Assembly (NCBI GenBank): GCA_041751425.1 | Contig: JBGSXL010000007.1 | Location: 62,001-126,000 of the forward strand | Reading direction: 5' to 3' | From: JAVVEG01 sp041751425 | GTDB lineage: Bacteria; Pseudomonadota; Gammaproteobacteria; Pseudomonadales; Pseudohongiellaceae | Length of the DNA stretch: 64,000 nt | In this document: positions 18,148 to 26,525 of the stretch, in pieces | Layout of the letters: the number at the start of each line of letters is the position of its first letter | Position numbering within the stretch: position 1 is the first letter of the stretch | The notes under the pieces: model-generated | Told to the model about the DNA's origin: nothing | Seen by the model: the letters and a program-made list of their open reading frames with translations, nothing else | Databases searched by the model: none | Position numbers and translations under genes: made by a program

Positions 18148-20601
18148 TTATTCGTAACGCAGGGACAAGACCGGATCTGATGTTGCTGTGCGATAACATT
18201 GCAGCGCTACCGTCAGAACAGCAATTAACACTGTGCCCAATGTCACCAGTAAATAGGCTGTCAATGGCAACTCTGCTCGCGACGAGTACTGTGAGAAGAA
18301 GTAATCCACGGCCAGGTAGCCACCTACAGCAGCCAGCGCGCAGGCAATCAGGACCGGTTTCACAAAATCCCACGTCAGCAGACCGATGATCGACTTTGAG
18401 CTGGCACCCAGCACTTTACGCACACCTACTTCCTTCGTGCGACGTTGCGTGGAATAGAAGGCCAGAGCGTATAAACCCAGTGCTGCAATGCTGATCGTGA
18501 TAATCGCAGCGAATAATGAAGCCATGCTGATGCCATTGGTGTCATCGTAGACCAGCTGGTCATACGTCTGCTCATAGAAGGTGCGGTTGATCGGCACATC
18601 CGAGCGATGCACCGCCCAGACATTGTCGATATGGGCCAGCGCTTCGCTTTGCCTGGCGGGGTCAATTCGCACAAGAATAGAGCGCGCAGGTCCATCCATA
18701 GCACGCAAAATACTGGTAGAGCGCAGCACATCCTCCATGCCCCCGGCCAGGCGGAAATCACTGATAACACCAACAACGCGCATACGCAGATTATTGATCA
18801 ACAATTCCTGATCAAGCGCTGCCTCCGGTGTGCCAAATCCGAAATTTGCCACGGCATATTCCGTAATGATTGCACCATAAGTTCGGCCTTCCTCGGGCGG
18901 TTGTCCGGGAACAATATAATCGGCCATGAAATCGCGCGAAAAATTGCGACCTGCCAGCAACTGGAATTGCATGGTATCCAGGTAGAACTCATCAACGCCG
19001 TAGTGACTAACGGGACGCAAATCCGCCACCGGCCATTCAGGACGGCGGGCAGGATTATAACCACCGGTGCTCGGCGGTGGCACTTGCGCGCGCGCTACGT
19101 TAAGGATGGCAGGATTATCACGCAACTCATTAACCAGCGCTTCGTAATTGAACTCATCCGGAGTGCGTGGGTTGTACCTGGAGTCCAGTATCACCAGATT
19201 GCTGCGATTAAACCCCAGCTCCATGTCGCTGAGATGATTAATTTGTACGGTGATGCCTACTGCCAGAATCACCAGTGCAGTAGCCAATGAGAACTGCACG
19301 ACAGTAATAGCCGCTCGCACATAACGGCTGAGTTTACCTTTGCTCGACAAGCCCTTGATCATCAACACCGCTTCAAAGCGTGACAAGGTCAGTGCGGGAA
19401 CCAGACCGGACAACAAGCCCGTGAGCAATACAAAAATCACCAACCAGATTAACGTGCTGCTTTGCAATAATAGTGCTGCAGTAAATCCAGTTGCCGTTAG
19501 TGCTGTATAAACAGGAATGGCCAAATACACCAGTGGCAAAGACACCAGCAACGCAACCAATGTCAGCAACACGGATTCGAACAGAAACTGCGTGATGATT
19601 TGCGCGCGATTGGCCCCCAGCGTTTTGCGTACGCCAATCTCTTTGCCGCGTTGCTGCGCCTGCGACAGTGACAGGTTGCCGAAATTGATGCAGGAGGTCA
19701 GCAGAATCAACAGCGCAAAAATAACGAGACCGGTGAGCACTTGCACGCGATTGCTGCCGCTGGCGTTGAATGAGGATTGCCGGGGTGACAAGTAGATATC
19801 AGCCAGCGGTTCCAGTTCCAGCGTGATATCAATCTGTTCGACGAAGCCACGCTGCTGCTCGGGCACATTACGTTGCACAAAGTTCGCCATATCCTGATTG
19901 ATGGCAGCGGCAGAGGCTGCATCGGGAACGCGCACATAAGCACGTGTCCCACTAAAACCCGCCCAGGCCGTGCTGTTCATGAACAGTGGCCCAAGCAACT
20001 GCTGGCCCGTCGCAATAGCAATCATCACTGGCAGTTGAATGTGGGTATTGTTCGGCATGTCACGAATGACACCTGTCACGCGTAAGTCTAATTGGTTATC
20101 CATGCGCAACACCTGGCCCATTGGGTCGGCATCACCGAAGTATTTGCTTGCGGTAGTCTGGTCCAATACCACCGTGTTGGTATCAGCCAGTGCTGTTTGC
20201 GGATCGCCCTGCACGAAGTGCAGCGAGAATAGCTCAACGATCTGCGGATCTACCCAGAAAAACGAGTTGCTGGCCGCTTCATCGCCGCGGGCGAACATGC
20301 CATTGCTTTCGAAAATGCGCACGGAAAGATCTATCTGCTGATAGTCCTGCACCAGCGGCGGTATGTACGCTTCGGAAACGATACCCGTGTGCAGACGCTG
20401 GTCCGTGGTGAAGCTGGTGACCAGGCGATAGATGTTCTGCCAGTTGGGAATGTGTTTGTCATAGCTGTACGTGTACTGCACATGCATGATCACCAGAATG
20501 GAGCACACCAGCCCCAGGGTCAGGCTGAGTATCTTGATGGCGGTGAATACGGGTTGTTTACGCAGGTTGCGCAGTGCTGTCAAAAAATAATTAGAATACA
20601 T
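18148..20601 (-). CDS. MacB/FtsX-type ABC transporter permease
   Basis: The 817-residue protein has an N-terminal helix (ILSLTLGLVCSILVIMHV), a large periplasmic MacB_PCD-type domain, three helices near residues 280-400, and a second copy of helix, periplasmic domain and FtsX helices with QRRTKEVGVRKVLGAS. This duplicated form is typical of permeases that act with a LolD/MacB-like ATPase and an HlyD-like adaptor. Such systems export peptides, lipids or antibiotics by mechanotransmission rather than by passage through the membrane. Both copies of the FtsX coupling motif (GKEIGVRKTLGAN and KEVGVRKVLGAS) are intact. It is the last gene of the adaptor-ATPase-permease operon. Confidence 0.88.
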   Translation of the reverse strand: MYSNYFLTALRNLRKQPVFTAIKILSLTLGLVCSILVIMHVQYTYSYDKHIPNWQNIYRLVTSFTTDQRLHTGIVSEAYIPPLVQDYQQIDLSVRIFESNGMFARGDEAASNSFFWVDPQIVELFSLHFVQGDPQTALADTNTVVLDQTTASKYFGDADPMGQVLRMDNQLDLRVTGVIRDMPNNTHIQLPVMIAIATGQQLLGPLFMNSTAWAGFSGTRAYVRVPDAASAAAINQDMANFVQRNVPEQQRGFVEQIDITLELEPLADIYLSPRQSSFNASGSNRVQVLTGLVIFALLILLTSCINFGNLSLSQAQQRGKEIGVRKTLGANRAQIITQFLFESVLLTLVALLVSLPLVYLAIPVYTALTATGFTAALLLQSSTLIWLVIFVLLTGLLSGLVPALTLSRFEAVLMIKGLSSKGKLSRYVRAAITVVQFSLATALVILAVGITVQINHLSDMELGFNRSNLVILDSRYNPRTPDEFNYEALVNELRDNPAILNVARAQVPPPSTGGYNPARRPEWPVADLRPVSHYGVDEFYLDTMQFQLLAGRNFSRDFMADYIVPGQPPEEGRTYGAIITEYAVANFGFGTPEAALDQELLINNLRMRVVGVISDFRLAGGMEDVLRSTSILRAMDGPARSILVRIDPARQSEALAHIDNVWAVHRSDVPINRTFYEQTYDQLVYDDTNGISMASLFAAIITISIAALGLYALAFYSTQRRTKEVGVRKVLGASSKSIIGLLTWDFVKPVLIACALAAVGGYLAVDYFFSQYSSRAELPLTAYLLVTLGTVLIAVLTVALQCYRTATSDPVLSLRYE

Positions 20602-20619
20602 GGCACTCTCTACTAGTTA

Positions 20620-20679
20620 GCTGGCGTTTAGATGACCGGCGATCAATCGGCTGGCGATTAGATGAACGGCTACTGGTTG
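20620..20679. repeat. Two imperfect 30-bp direct repeats between ABC genes
   Basis: GCTGGCGTTTAGATGACCGG at 20620 recurs as GCTGGCGATTAGATGAACGG at 20650. The second copy covers the stop region of the ATPase gene, so duplication has changed the C-terminal tail (SNQSSTDNRQSANQ), which is not part of the conserved ATPase fold. Confidence 0.65.
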
Positions 20680-21410
20680 GCTGACTGTCGGTTGTCAGTT
20701 GACGACTGGTTGGAATACAACAGGGCGTCAGTTGCAACATGTGTGTCAGAATCGACCATGGCGCCATCCAGCAGGCGCACGATGCGCGTTCCGAAAGTGG
20801 CATAGTGTTCCGAGTGCGTCACCATGATTACCGTGGTGCCATCCTCGTTGAGAGTCTTCAGCAGACCCATGACTTCATCGCCGTTGGCAGTGTCCAGATT
20901 ACCAGTGGGTTCGTCAGCCAGCAGCAGGTGTGGTTTGCCAACGATGGCCCGGGCAATGGCGACACGTTGCTGTTGACCGCCGGAAAGTTGTTGCGGGTAA
21001 TGACCGGCTCGATGATCGATGGCGACACGCTTCAGCACTTCTGCAACGCGTTGCTTGCGCTCTGCCGCGGGAACTTTCTGGTACAACAGCGCCAGGTCCA
21101 CGTTCTGCTGCACGGTCAACTCGTCAATCAGGTTAAAGCTCTGAAAGATCACGCCAATATTATTCTTGCGTACATTGGCGCGCTGCGTCTCGTTGTAACG
21201 CGCCAGTTCTTCGTCATTGAAATAGTATTTGCCACTGCTGGGTGTATCGAGCAGGCCGATGATATTGAGCAGGGTAGATTTGCCGCAACCGGAAGGGCCC
21301 ATGATAGACAGAAACTCGCCTTCCCTGACCTCCATGTTGATATTGTTCAATGCAGTTGTTTCTATTTCGTCGGTTCGGTGAACCTTGCATAGCTGTTCCA
21401 GTCTTATCAT
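20670..21410 (-). CDS. LolD/MacB-type ABC transporter ATP-binding protein
   Basis: The 246-residue ATPase has a Walker A (GPSGCGKST), a Q-loop in FQSFNLIDEL, the signature LSGGQQQRVAIARA, the Walker B LLLADEPTGNLD and a switch His in VTHSEHY. The EPTGNLD form marks the MacB/LolD/FtsE branch. It powers the permease encoded 68 bases downstream. The ATG has GGGAG nine bases upstream. The tail after residue 225 is Ser/Asn/Gln-rich and looks like a repeat-derived extension. Confidence 0.92.
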   Translation of the reverse strand: MIRLEQLCKVHRTDEIETTALNNINMEVREGEFLSIMGPSGCGKSTLLNIIGLLDTPSSGKYYFNDEELARYNETQRANVRKNNIGVIFQSFNLIDELTVQQNVDLALLYQKVPAAERKQRVAEVLKRVAIDHRAGHYPQQLSGGQQQRVAIARAIVGKPHLLLADEPTGNLDTANGDEVMGLLKTLNEDGTTVIMVTHSEHYATFGTRIVRLLDGAMVDSDTHVATDALLYSNQSSTDNRQSANQ

Positions 21411-21430
21411 TGCTTCGTGCTCCCTTTTTC

Positions 21431-22684
21431 CTATTGCGTTAGTTGAATTCTTTGCATGTCACTCATCTGGCCGTAGCTGGAAGTGATCACTCTGTCACCA
21501 GCCTCCAGACCTTCCCGAACCTCTATAAAGCGATTATTGCGTCGACCAGTGCGGATATCGCGGCGCGTGGCGAAGTTGCCATCAGCGTCCACCACAAACG
21601 CCCAATTGCCGCCGGTATCCTGCACAAAACCGCCAATCGGCAGCAGTAAGGTGTCAGCGGGATTGCCCAGCGTGAGGTCCAGTTGCAGGGTCTGGCCGCG
21701 ACGAATATTGTCCGGCGTCACACCATTGAAAATCAGGTCCACCGTAAACGTGCCACTGGTGATCTCGGGATAGACTTTCAGCACGCTGGCTTCGTAAGTT
21801 TGTCCTGCCAATACAAAGCGAGCAGTCTGACCCGGAGCAACGCGGGTCACATAAAACTCATCCACAAGTGCAACAATCTTGTACTGCTCAATCACATCAA
21901 TCTGACCCAGGCGCTGACCGCGCACCTTGTTCTCGCCAATCTCCGCCAGTAAAGAAGTCAATTGTCCCGCGATGGGAGAGCGCACCAGCAGATTCTCGAA
22001 GCTGCTTTGTGCCAACGTCAGATTCTCCTCCAGTTTGGCTATCTGGTCCGCAATCTGTAGCGTACGTTCTGCACGAATCTTGTCCTCCAGCACTTGCCGC
22101 GCACGCGTATTAGCGAGCACCAGGCGCTGATAAGTCAGCTCGTCTTCGATGGCGTCGATCTGTTCGCGAGAAACAAAATTTTCATTAGCCAGGCGGGTGG
22201 AGCGGGATTTCTGCCGCTCCAATGTGATGATGCGATACTCGATATCAATAAGCTGACGCTCGGTACTTAACTTCGTCGTTTCAAGACTGTTGGATATATT
22301 GCTCAGATTATTCAACTGCTCCGTAATAGACGTATCGTTGCGGGCAACATTCAAGCGCAGATCCGTATTGCTCAATTGCAGCAACGGCTGACCCGCTTCT
22401 ACATAGCTGCCTTCCTCTACAAATCTTTCTTCGATGACGCCACCATCCACTGCATCCAGAAAGACACTATTGAAGGGTTGAATGGTGCCGCGAATAGGCG
22501 TGATGTCCTCAAAAGCGCCATAACTCACAGAAGAGATGATCAACTGATTGGCGGGCGCGCGGTAAGTGCGGATACTTGCATCCGCCCACCATTGTCCCAT
22601 TGCCCACAATAAACCAGCAGCAATGGCCGCTGCTAATCCCCACTGCCATAGCGGTCTTCTTTTTTTAGTTATAATCTTATCCAT
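21431..22684 (-). CDS. HlyD/MacA-type periplasmic adaptor protein
   Basis: The 417-residue protein has a cytoplasmic Lys/Arg start, one membrane helix (GLAAAIAAGLLWAMGQWW) and a lipoyl half-motif (GVIEERFVEEGSYVEAGQPL). A long coiled coil follows (about residues 95 to 215), then the second lipoyl half (LVRSPIAGQLTSL) and beta-barrel domains. It bridges the inner-membrane ABC permease to an outer-membrane channel. I use ATG 22684 (MDKIITKKRR); the longer frame to 22750 has no ribosome site and no signal. It heads the adaptor-ATPase-permease operon. No outer-membrane channel gene is present nearby. Confidence 0.87.
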   Translation of the reverse strand: MDKIITKKRRPLWQWGLAAAIAAGLLWAMGQWWADASIRTYRAPANQLIISSVSYGAFEDITPIRGTIQPFNSVFLDAVDGGVIEERFVEEGSYVEAGQPLLQLSNTDLRLNVARNDTSITEQLNNLSNISNSLETTKLSTERQLIDIEYRIITLERQKSRSTRLANENFVSREQIDAIEDELTYQRLVLANTRARQVLEDKIRAERTLQIADQIAKLEENLTLAQSSFENLLVRSPIAGQLTSLLAEIGENKVRGQRLGQIDVIEQYKIVALVDEFYVTRVAPGQTARFVLAGQTYEASVLKVYPEITSGTFTVDLIFNGVTPDNIRRGQTLQLDLTLGNPADTLLLPIGGFVQDTGGNWAFVVDADGNFATRRDIRTGRRNNRFIEVREGLEAGDRVITSSYGQMSDMQRIQLTQ

Positions 22685-22923
22685 TGCCACGTGTTGACCT
22701 TCCGTTTTTTTATAGTTACCAGAGGCTGAAGCAAAGCTTGTGCCAACCATAAAGTTGTTTAAAAAACAATGGGTTGCAATTCAGGTGGCGTGGCGAATTC
22801 ACCAAAAGTTGTGGAATTTGACCAAGTTGGGTTGGGTATGAGGATATGACTTGGCTTGTTGACTACGCTGTATGTAATATGGCCATTCAAGTAACAGCAA
22901 AACAATATTGAAGGAGCCCCACC

Positions 22924-23448
22924 ATGCGATCTCTCCTGCTTGTTGCGTTTTTAATCACTGCCTCATGTGCCGTGAATACGTCCCCACCCGAAATCACCGT
23001 TGTTGACCTGCCGACTTACCGCACCTATCTGGTAGAAATGCGCAGCACACTGGCGAACGCCGATGAGCGCTCGTTTGAACCCGGAGAGAAGGCAAGACTT
23101 GCGCAAATCAACGGAGAGCTGCTGGCAGCGCTGAGCGGAATTGAAACTCTGGATTCTCTGGATGCAGAGCAACTGGCCAATGTGATGACCATGAATGACG
23201 AACTGCATCAAACAATAGTTGGTGAGAACGAATCCAGAGCAACTGGCCGTGTCTGCACAACCGAGGTTCCCGTTGGCACCAATATCCGCAAAACTACCTG
23301 CAGGTCGCGTTCTCAAATTGCCAGCGACCGTCATGCCGCGCGTATCATGCTTGATGAGCGTAACCGCGATATCGAGCGCCGCGACAGAATGCTGGAAGCC
23401 GAACGCCCCGAGACCGGTTTTCCTCACGTTCCGTTGGGTAGTGGTTAA
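22924..23448 (+). CDS. Uncharacterised lipoprotein
   Basis: The 174-residue protein has a signal with a lipobox-like LITASC and a strong GGAG site nine bases before the ATG. The mature part is helical and charged. It contains two Cys residues in VCTTEVP and KTTCRSRSQI, flanking a short loop, and an Arg/Glu-rich tail (DERNRDIERRDRMLEAE). I recognise no family. It is divergent from the efflux adaptor gene and stands before the small Cys-rich protein, separated by about 125 bases. Confidence 0.7.
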   Translation: MRSLLLVAFLITASCAVNTSPPEITVVDLPTYRTYLVEMRSTLANADERSFEPGEKARLAQINGELLAALSGIETLDSLDAEQLANVMTMNDELHQTIVGENESRATGRVCTTEVPVGTNIRKTTCRSRSQIASDRHAARIMLDERNRDIERRDRMLEAERPETGFPHVPLGSG

Positions 23449-23572
23449 TTTTTTACACGTTGACCTGAATCGAGTAACAGCGGCAAGTATGTGATGACAA
23501 CTGTTGTCGATTATTGCTATTTTGATTCTGCAAGATACATTTCCAATTTCTATTTTTCCCAAGGAGTGCATC

Positions 23573-23716
23573 ATGAGCAGACAAGCCGGTGACCGATATC
23601 AATGCGAAAAATGTCATGCAGAACTCGTTTATGAAAAATCCTGCCCTTGTCCAAACGATAAGCAGGTTCACTCTGAGATTTGCTGCGACAAGCAGATGAA
23701 GAAAGTTCAAAAATAA
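23573..23716 (+). CDS. Desulforedoxin-like Cys4 mini-protein
   Basis: This 47-residue protein begins at ATG 23573 behind a clear AAGGAG site. It has YQCEKCHAEL, then CPCP, and EICCDKQMKKV near the end. The YxCxxC ... CC..xM pattern is that of desulforedoxin and the N-terminal domain of desulfoferrodoxin, which bind one iron or zinc with four Cys. The extra CPC pair is unusual. A periplasmic sodC follows within about 110 bases, so an oxidative-stress role is attractive but inferred. The metal cannot be told from sequence. Confidence 0.7.
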   Translation: MSRQAGDRYQCEKCHAELVYEKSCPCPNDKQVHSEICCDKQMKKVQK

Positions 23717-23826
23717 AAAAATGCCTCTCGTACCTGGTTGAACAGTACCGGGTGTCATAATTCAAGTTCATTTCTATCGTCCCGGGGAAATTTGGAATCT
23801 CCGCTTTTTTACATGAGGAGATTTCT

Positions 23827-24423
23827 ATGTTCGGTTCGCTGCCTAGTTCATTGATTAATTCAGAGCGCCGCTCACAGTTGAGTTTGCATATCTGGAAACT
23901 GCTATTTCTCACATCGCTTGTCACCACCGCCTCCTACGCCGCGGATGAGTACAAGCCTGATATATGGGTGCCGATGCACGCTGTCGACGATGACGGTACA
24001 ATGAATACCATCGGCCGAGTAGGTATAAGGCAGGTTGGGTCAGGCGTTGAATTCCGGCCGCATCTCGGTGACCTGGCACCAGGCTTACATGGATTTCACA
24101 TTCACGAGAGTCCCAGTTGCGAGCCAGCAGACATCGACGGTGAACTCACGCCAGCCGGAGCGGCCGGGGATCATCTGGACCCCATGTCTCACGATGACCA
24201 TGCTTCCCCTTGGCGGGACGGACATCTGGGCGACCTGCCGGCACTTTATGTAAGCGATGAGGGCGCTGCGGATCATTCAGTATTCAAACCCGGCATTACC
24301 TTAGATGACATCAGAGGTCGCGCCCTGGTAATACACGAAGACGGCGACACCTATACTAACGAACCCGACTCATCCGGCGGAGGAGGAGCGCGGGTCGCCT
24401 GTGGCGTTGTGCCTGGTGCATAG
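23827..24423 (+). CDS. sodC: Cu/Zn superoxide dismutase family protein, periplasmic
   Basis: The 198-residue protein has a signal peptide ending ASYAAD. SodC motifs follow: copper ligands in HGFHIHESPSC (near residues 88-94), a zinc region with GDHLDP and HGD-like DGHLGDLP, and the catalytic tail GRALVIHEDGDTY ending in GGARVACGVV with the disulfide Cys. It converts superoxide to peroxide in the periplasm. GAGGAG precedes the ATG. An acidic insertion around residues 120-130 (SHDDHASPW) precedes the zinc loop. The stop codon falls inside a short tandem repeat. Confidence 0.9.
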   Translation: MFGSLPSSLINSERRSQLSLHIWKLLFLTSLVTTASYAADEYKPDIWVPMHAVDDDGTMNTIGRVGIRQVGSGVEFRPHLGDLAPGLHGFHIHESPSCEPADIDGELTPAGAAGDHLDPMSHDDHASPWRDGHLGDLPALYVSDEGAADHSVFKPGITLDDIRGRALVIHEDGDTYTNEPDSSGGGGARVACGVVPGA

Positions 24424-24478
24424 TGCTTGGGGAATAGTGCCTGGAGAATAGTGCCTGGTGCTTAGCACTTGTTGCATA
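24409..24478. repeat. About five imperfect 14-bp tandem repeats after sodC
   Basis: Units of the type GTGCCTGGAGAATA run from the last codons of sodC into the spacer before the DUF748 gene. It looks like slippage DNA with no coding role beyond supplying the sodC stop. Confidence 0.6.
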
Positions 24479-24506
24479 GAGCGTGAGGCCTGACCCGTCT
24501 TGAGAT

Positions 24507-25589
24507 ATGAAAACGCAAAGCAAACTAGCGATTGGTGTAGGAACGGCAGTGGCCGTTCTGGTAATACTGCGCCTGGCTTTGCCAACGCTGGTAGAAAACT
24601 ACGTTAATAATCGACTGCAGGAACTGGATGGATACACCGGCAGCGTTGCGGATATCGATATAGCGCTGTGGCGCGGCGCATACGAAATTGAAGGACTTGT
24701 GATCGAGAAAGAAACTGGTGCTGACGCCGATTCCAGATATGAACCATTTCTCAGCAGCGAGTACATCGACCTTTCACTCGAATGGCGCAGCCTGTTCAGA
24801 GGCGCCATTGTTGGTGAGGTGCTGTTTGAGAACCTGCAGGTCAACATTGTGGAAGGCGAGCAAACGGGAGAGGAGGTTGACTGGGAACAGCGCCTGGAAG
24901 AACTCTTTCCGTTCAGACTCAACACGGTGGAAATAGTCAACGGCACTCTCAGTTTTCGCACTCCCGGCCTGGATACCGAAGCTGTGCTGACAGCCGTCAA
25001 CATCGATGGCTATTTTCACAACCTCACCAACACCGCTCACCTGGCTGACGAAGCGTTTGCCGATTTCAACTTCACAGCGTCAGTACTTGACGCGCCTTTG
25101 ACAATTCAGGGCAGAGCCGATCCGCAGTCACCTGTCCCCTTATTCGATGTCGACCTGACCATGGAACAGGTGCAACTGCCGGAGCTCAATCCGTGGCTGA
25201 ATGAATACCTGAAGATCGATGCCGACGCCGGCACTTTCGAGCTGTATCTGGAAATCGCGACAGCGGACGGACAATTTACCGGCTATGCCAAACCTATATT
25301 GGCAGATGCAAACTTTTTCAGCTTGGATGACCTATCGGGAAACTTGCTGAGAGATGCCTGGGAAGCAATTGTGGATATTGCCGCTGAGTTATTTGAGAAT
25401 CAGGAAGAGTCGCAGGTTGCAGCCCGGATACCTTTGAGTGGTACTTTGGATGATCCGGAGATTGGGACGTTTCGGGGTTTGATCAGCATATTGAGGAATG
25501 CGTTTGTTGCGGCGTTTACTAATTCGTTGGAGGGGAGTGTTTCGTTGCCGGATGTGGGGGCGAGTGGTGAGGAGGATGATGGTAGTTAG
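24507..25589 (+). CDS. DUF748/AsmA-like envelope protein
   Basis: The 360-residue protein has an N-terminal membrane helix (IGVGTAVAVLVILRLALPTL), followed by repeated beta-rich segments with DIDIALWRGAYEIEGLVI and LTIQGRADPQ. These are typical of the DUF748 group, related to AsmA-like bridge proteins. Many relatives are much longer, so this is a short version. The C-terminal tail (LSGTLDDPEIGTFRGLISIL) is the conserved end, followed by a charged tail. It is probably anchored in the inner membrane with its bulk in the periplasm. No strong ribosome site precedes the ATG. Function is unknown. Confidence 0.75.
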   Translation: MKTQSKLAIGVGTAVAVLVILRLALPTLVENYVNNRLQELDGYTGSVADIDIALWRGAYEIEGLVIEKETGADADSRYEPFLSSEYIDLSLEWRSLFRGAIVGEVLFENLQVNIVEGEQTGEEVDWEQRLEELFPFRLNTVEIVNGTLSFRTPGLDTEAVLTAVNIDGYFHNLTNTAHLADEAFADFNFTASVLDAPLTIQGRADPQSPVPLFDVDLTMEQVQLPELNPWLNEYLKIDADAGTFELYLEIATADGQFTGYAKPILADANFFSLDDLSGNLLRDAWEAIVDIAAELFENQEESQVAARIPLSGTLDDPEIGTFRGLISILRNAFVAAFTNSLEGSVSLPDVGASGEEDDGS

Positions 25590-25638
25590 CGGACCGGCTG
25601 CACTAGGTCAGGTAGTGTTTGTAGAAAGTAGTCGCAAC

Positions 25639-25686
25639 TATACATGTCGTGAAGCATATGTATACAAAACAGCGTTTTTCTATACA
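25639..25686. repeat. 48-bp structured repeat, copy A
   Basis: The sequence begins TATACATGTCGTGAAGCATA and ends TTTTTCTATACA. It matches copy B at 28537-28584 in the same orientation with about four mismatches. It is built from TATACA/TGTATA pairs that can fold as two hairpins. The mscS remnant starts directly after it. Confidence 0.85.
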
Positions 25687-25697
25687 CATCACTTGTC

Positions 25698-26450
25698 GAT
25701 TTTGCCGTTCGAGACACCATGGAAAATTACATCTCGAGCATCATGCTCAGCCGCAGGCAGCCTTTCCGCGCGAACGAACATGTGGTTATCAATGACTATG
25801 AAGGCCGCGTAGTCAGACTCACTTCCAGAGCGACGGACCTTATGACACTGGATGGCAACCATTTGCGTATTCCCAATGCGACTGTATTCAAGGCCGTCAT
25901 TCTGAATTATTCCCGCAACCCTGAGCGCCGCTTCAAGTTTGAGCTAGGCGTCGATGCGGAAGACGATCCGTTGGCTGCGATGGAAACTGGCCTGAAGGCA
26001 ATCTGCAAACTCGATTTCGTGTTAACAGTTCCCAAGCCCGACGCCGTGATTAACGCAGTGGGAGACTCCAACATACTCATTACATTCACTGGCTGGGTGA
26101 ACCAGCAATACAGTGAATTTCAAAAAGCGCGCAGTCTTGCCATCAGGGCCGCGAAGATCGCGTTAGAGGAAAATGGTTTTACCTTGCCTGAACCAATTTA
26201 TCGACTACGGTTTGATCAAAAGCCAGGCGGATTGTTTGACACTTCCGTCGGCTCTGAAGCGTCAGCAACAGTCAACCCTGGGACACAGAAAAACAAAGAT
26301 CTGAAAAAAGACAAATCGTCTACACCGCCGATAGACAAGGCCATGCTCACGGATGTGGCGCCGGACAGGCACATAGAAAACATAGTGAACAGCGAACGCA
26401 TAAAATCTTCAGAAACAGATTTGCTCGATACCAGCAGACCGATTGAATAA
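25698..26450 (+). pseudogene. 5'-truncated MscS-type mechanosensitive channel
   Basis: The homologous part begins with DFAVRDTMENYISSIMLS, which corresponds to the end of the pore helix of MscS. It continues through the beta domain (RRQPFRANEHVVINDYEGRV, RIPNATVFKAVILNYSRNPE) and the alpha/beta domain to a Ser/Lys-rich tail. The sensor helices TM1 and TM2 and most of the pore helix are missing: the sequence upstream is the 48-bp repeat. An ATG at 25719 could translate the soluble part, but it cannot form a channel. I infer that rearrangement at the repeat removed the 5' half. Its last codons are copied again at 28171. Confidence 0.8.
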
Positions 26451-26453
26451 GCG
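26431..26453 (+). repeat. 23-bp direct repeat, copy 1 (end of mscS)
   Basis: The sequence beginning CCAGCAGACCGATTGAATAA covers the last codons and stop of the mscS remnant. It is identical to 28171-28193. Weaker similarity continues for about 25 bp downstream in both copies (CGGT..GCNCGCGGAC). Confidence 0.9.
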
Positions 26454-26525
26454 TCTTATACGGTAGCTCGCGGACGGTAGCTCGCGGACAGAACTGCCCG
26501 CACTTCAGTGATTTTGGCGACAAGA

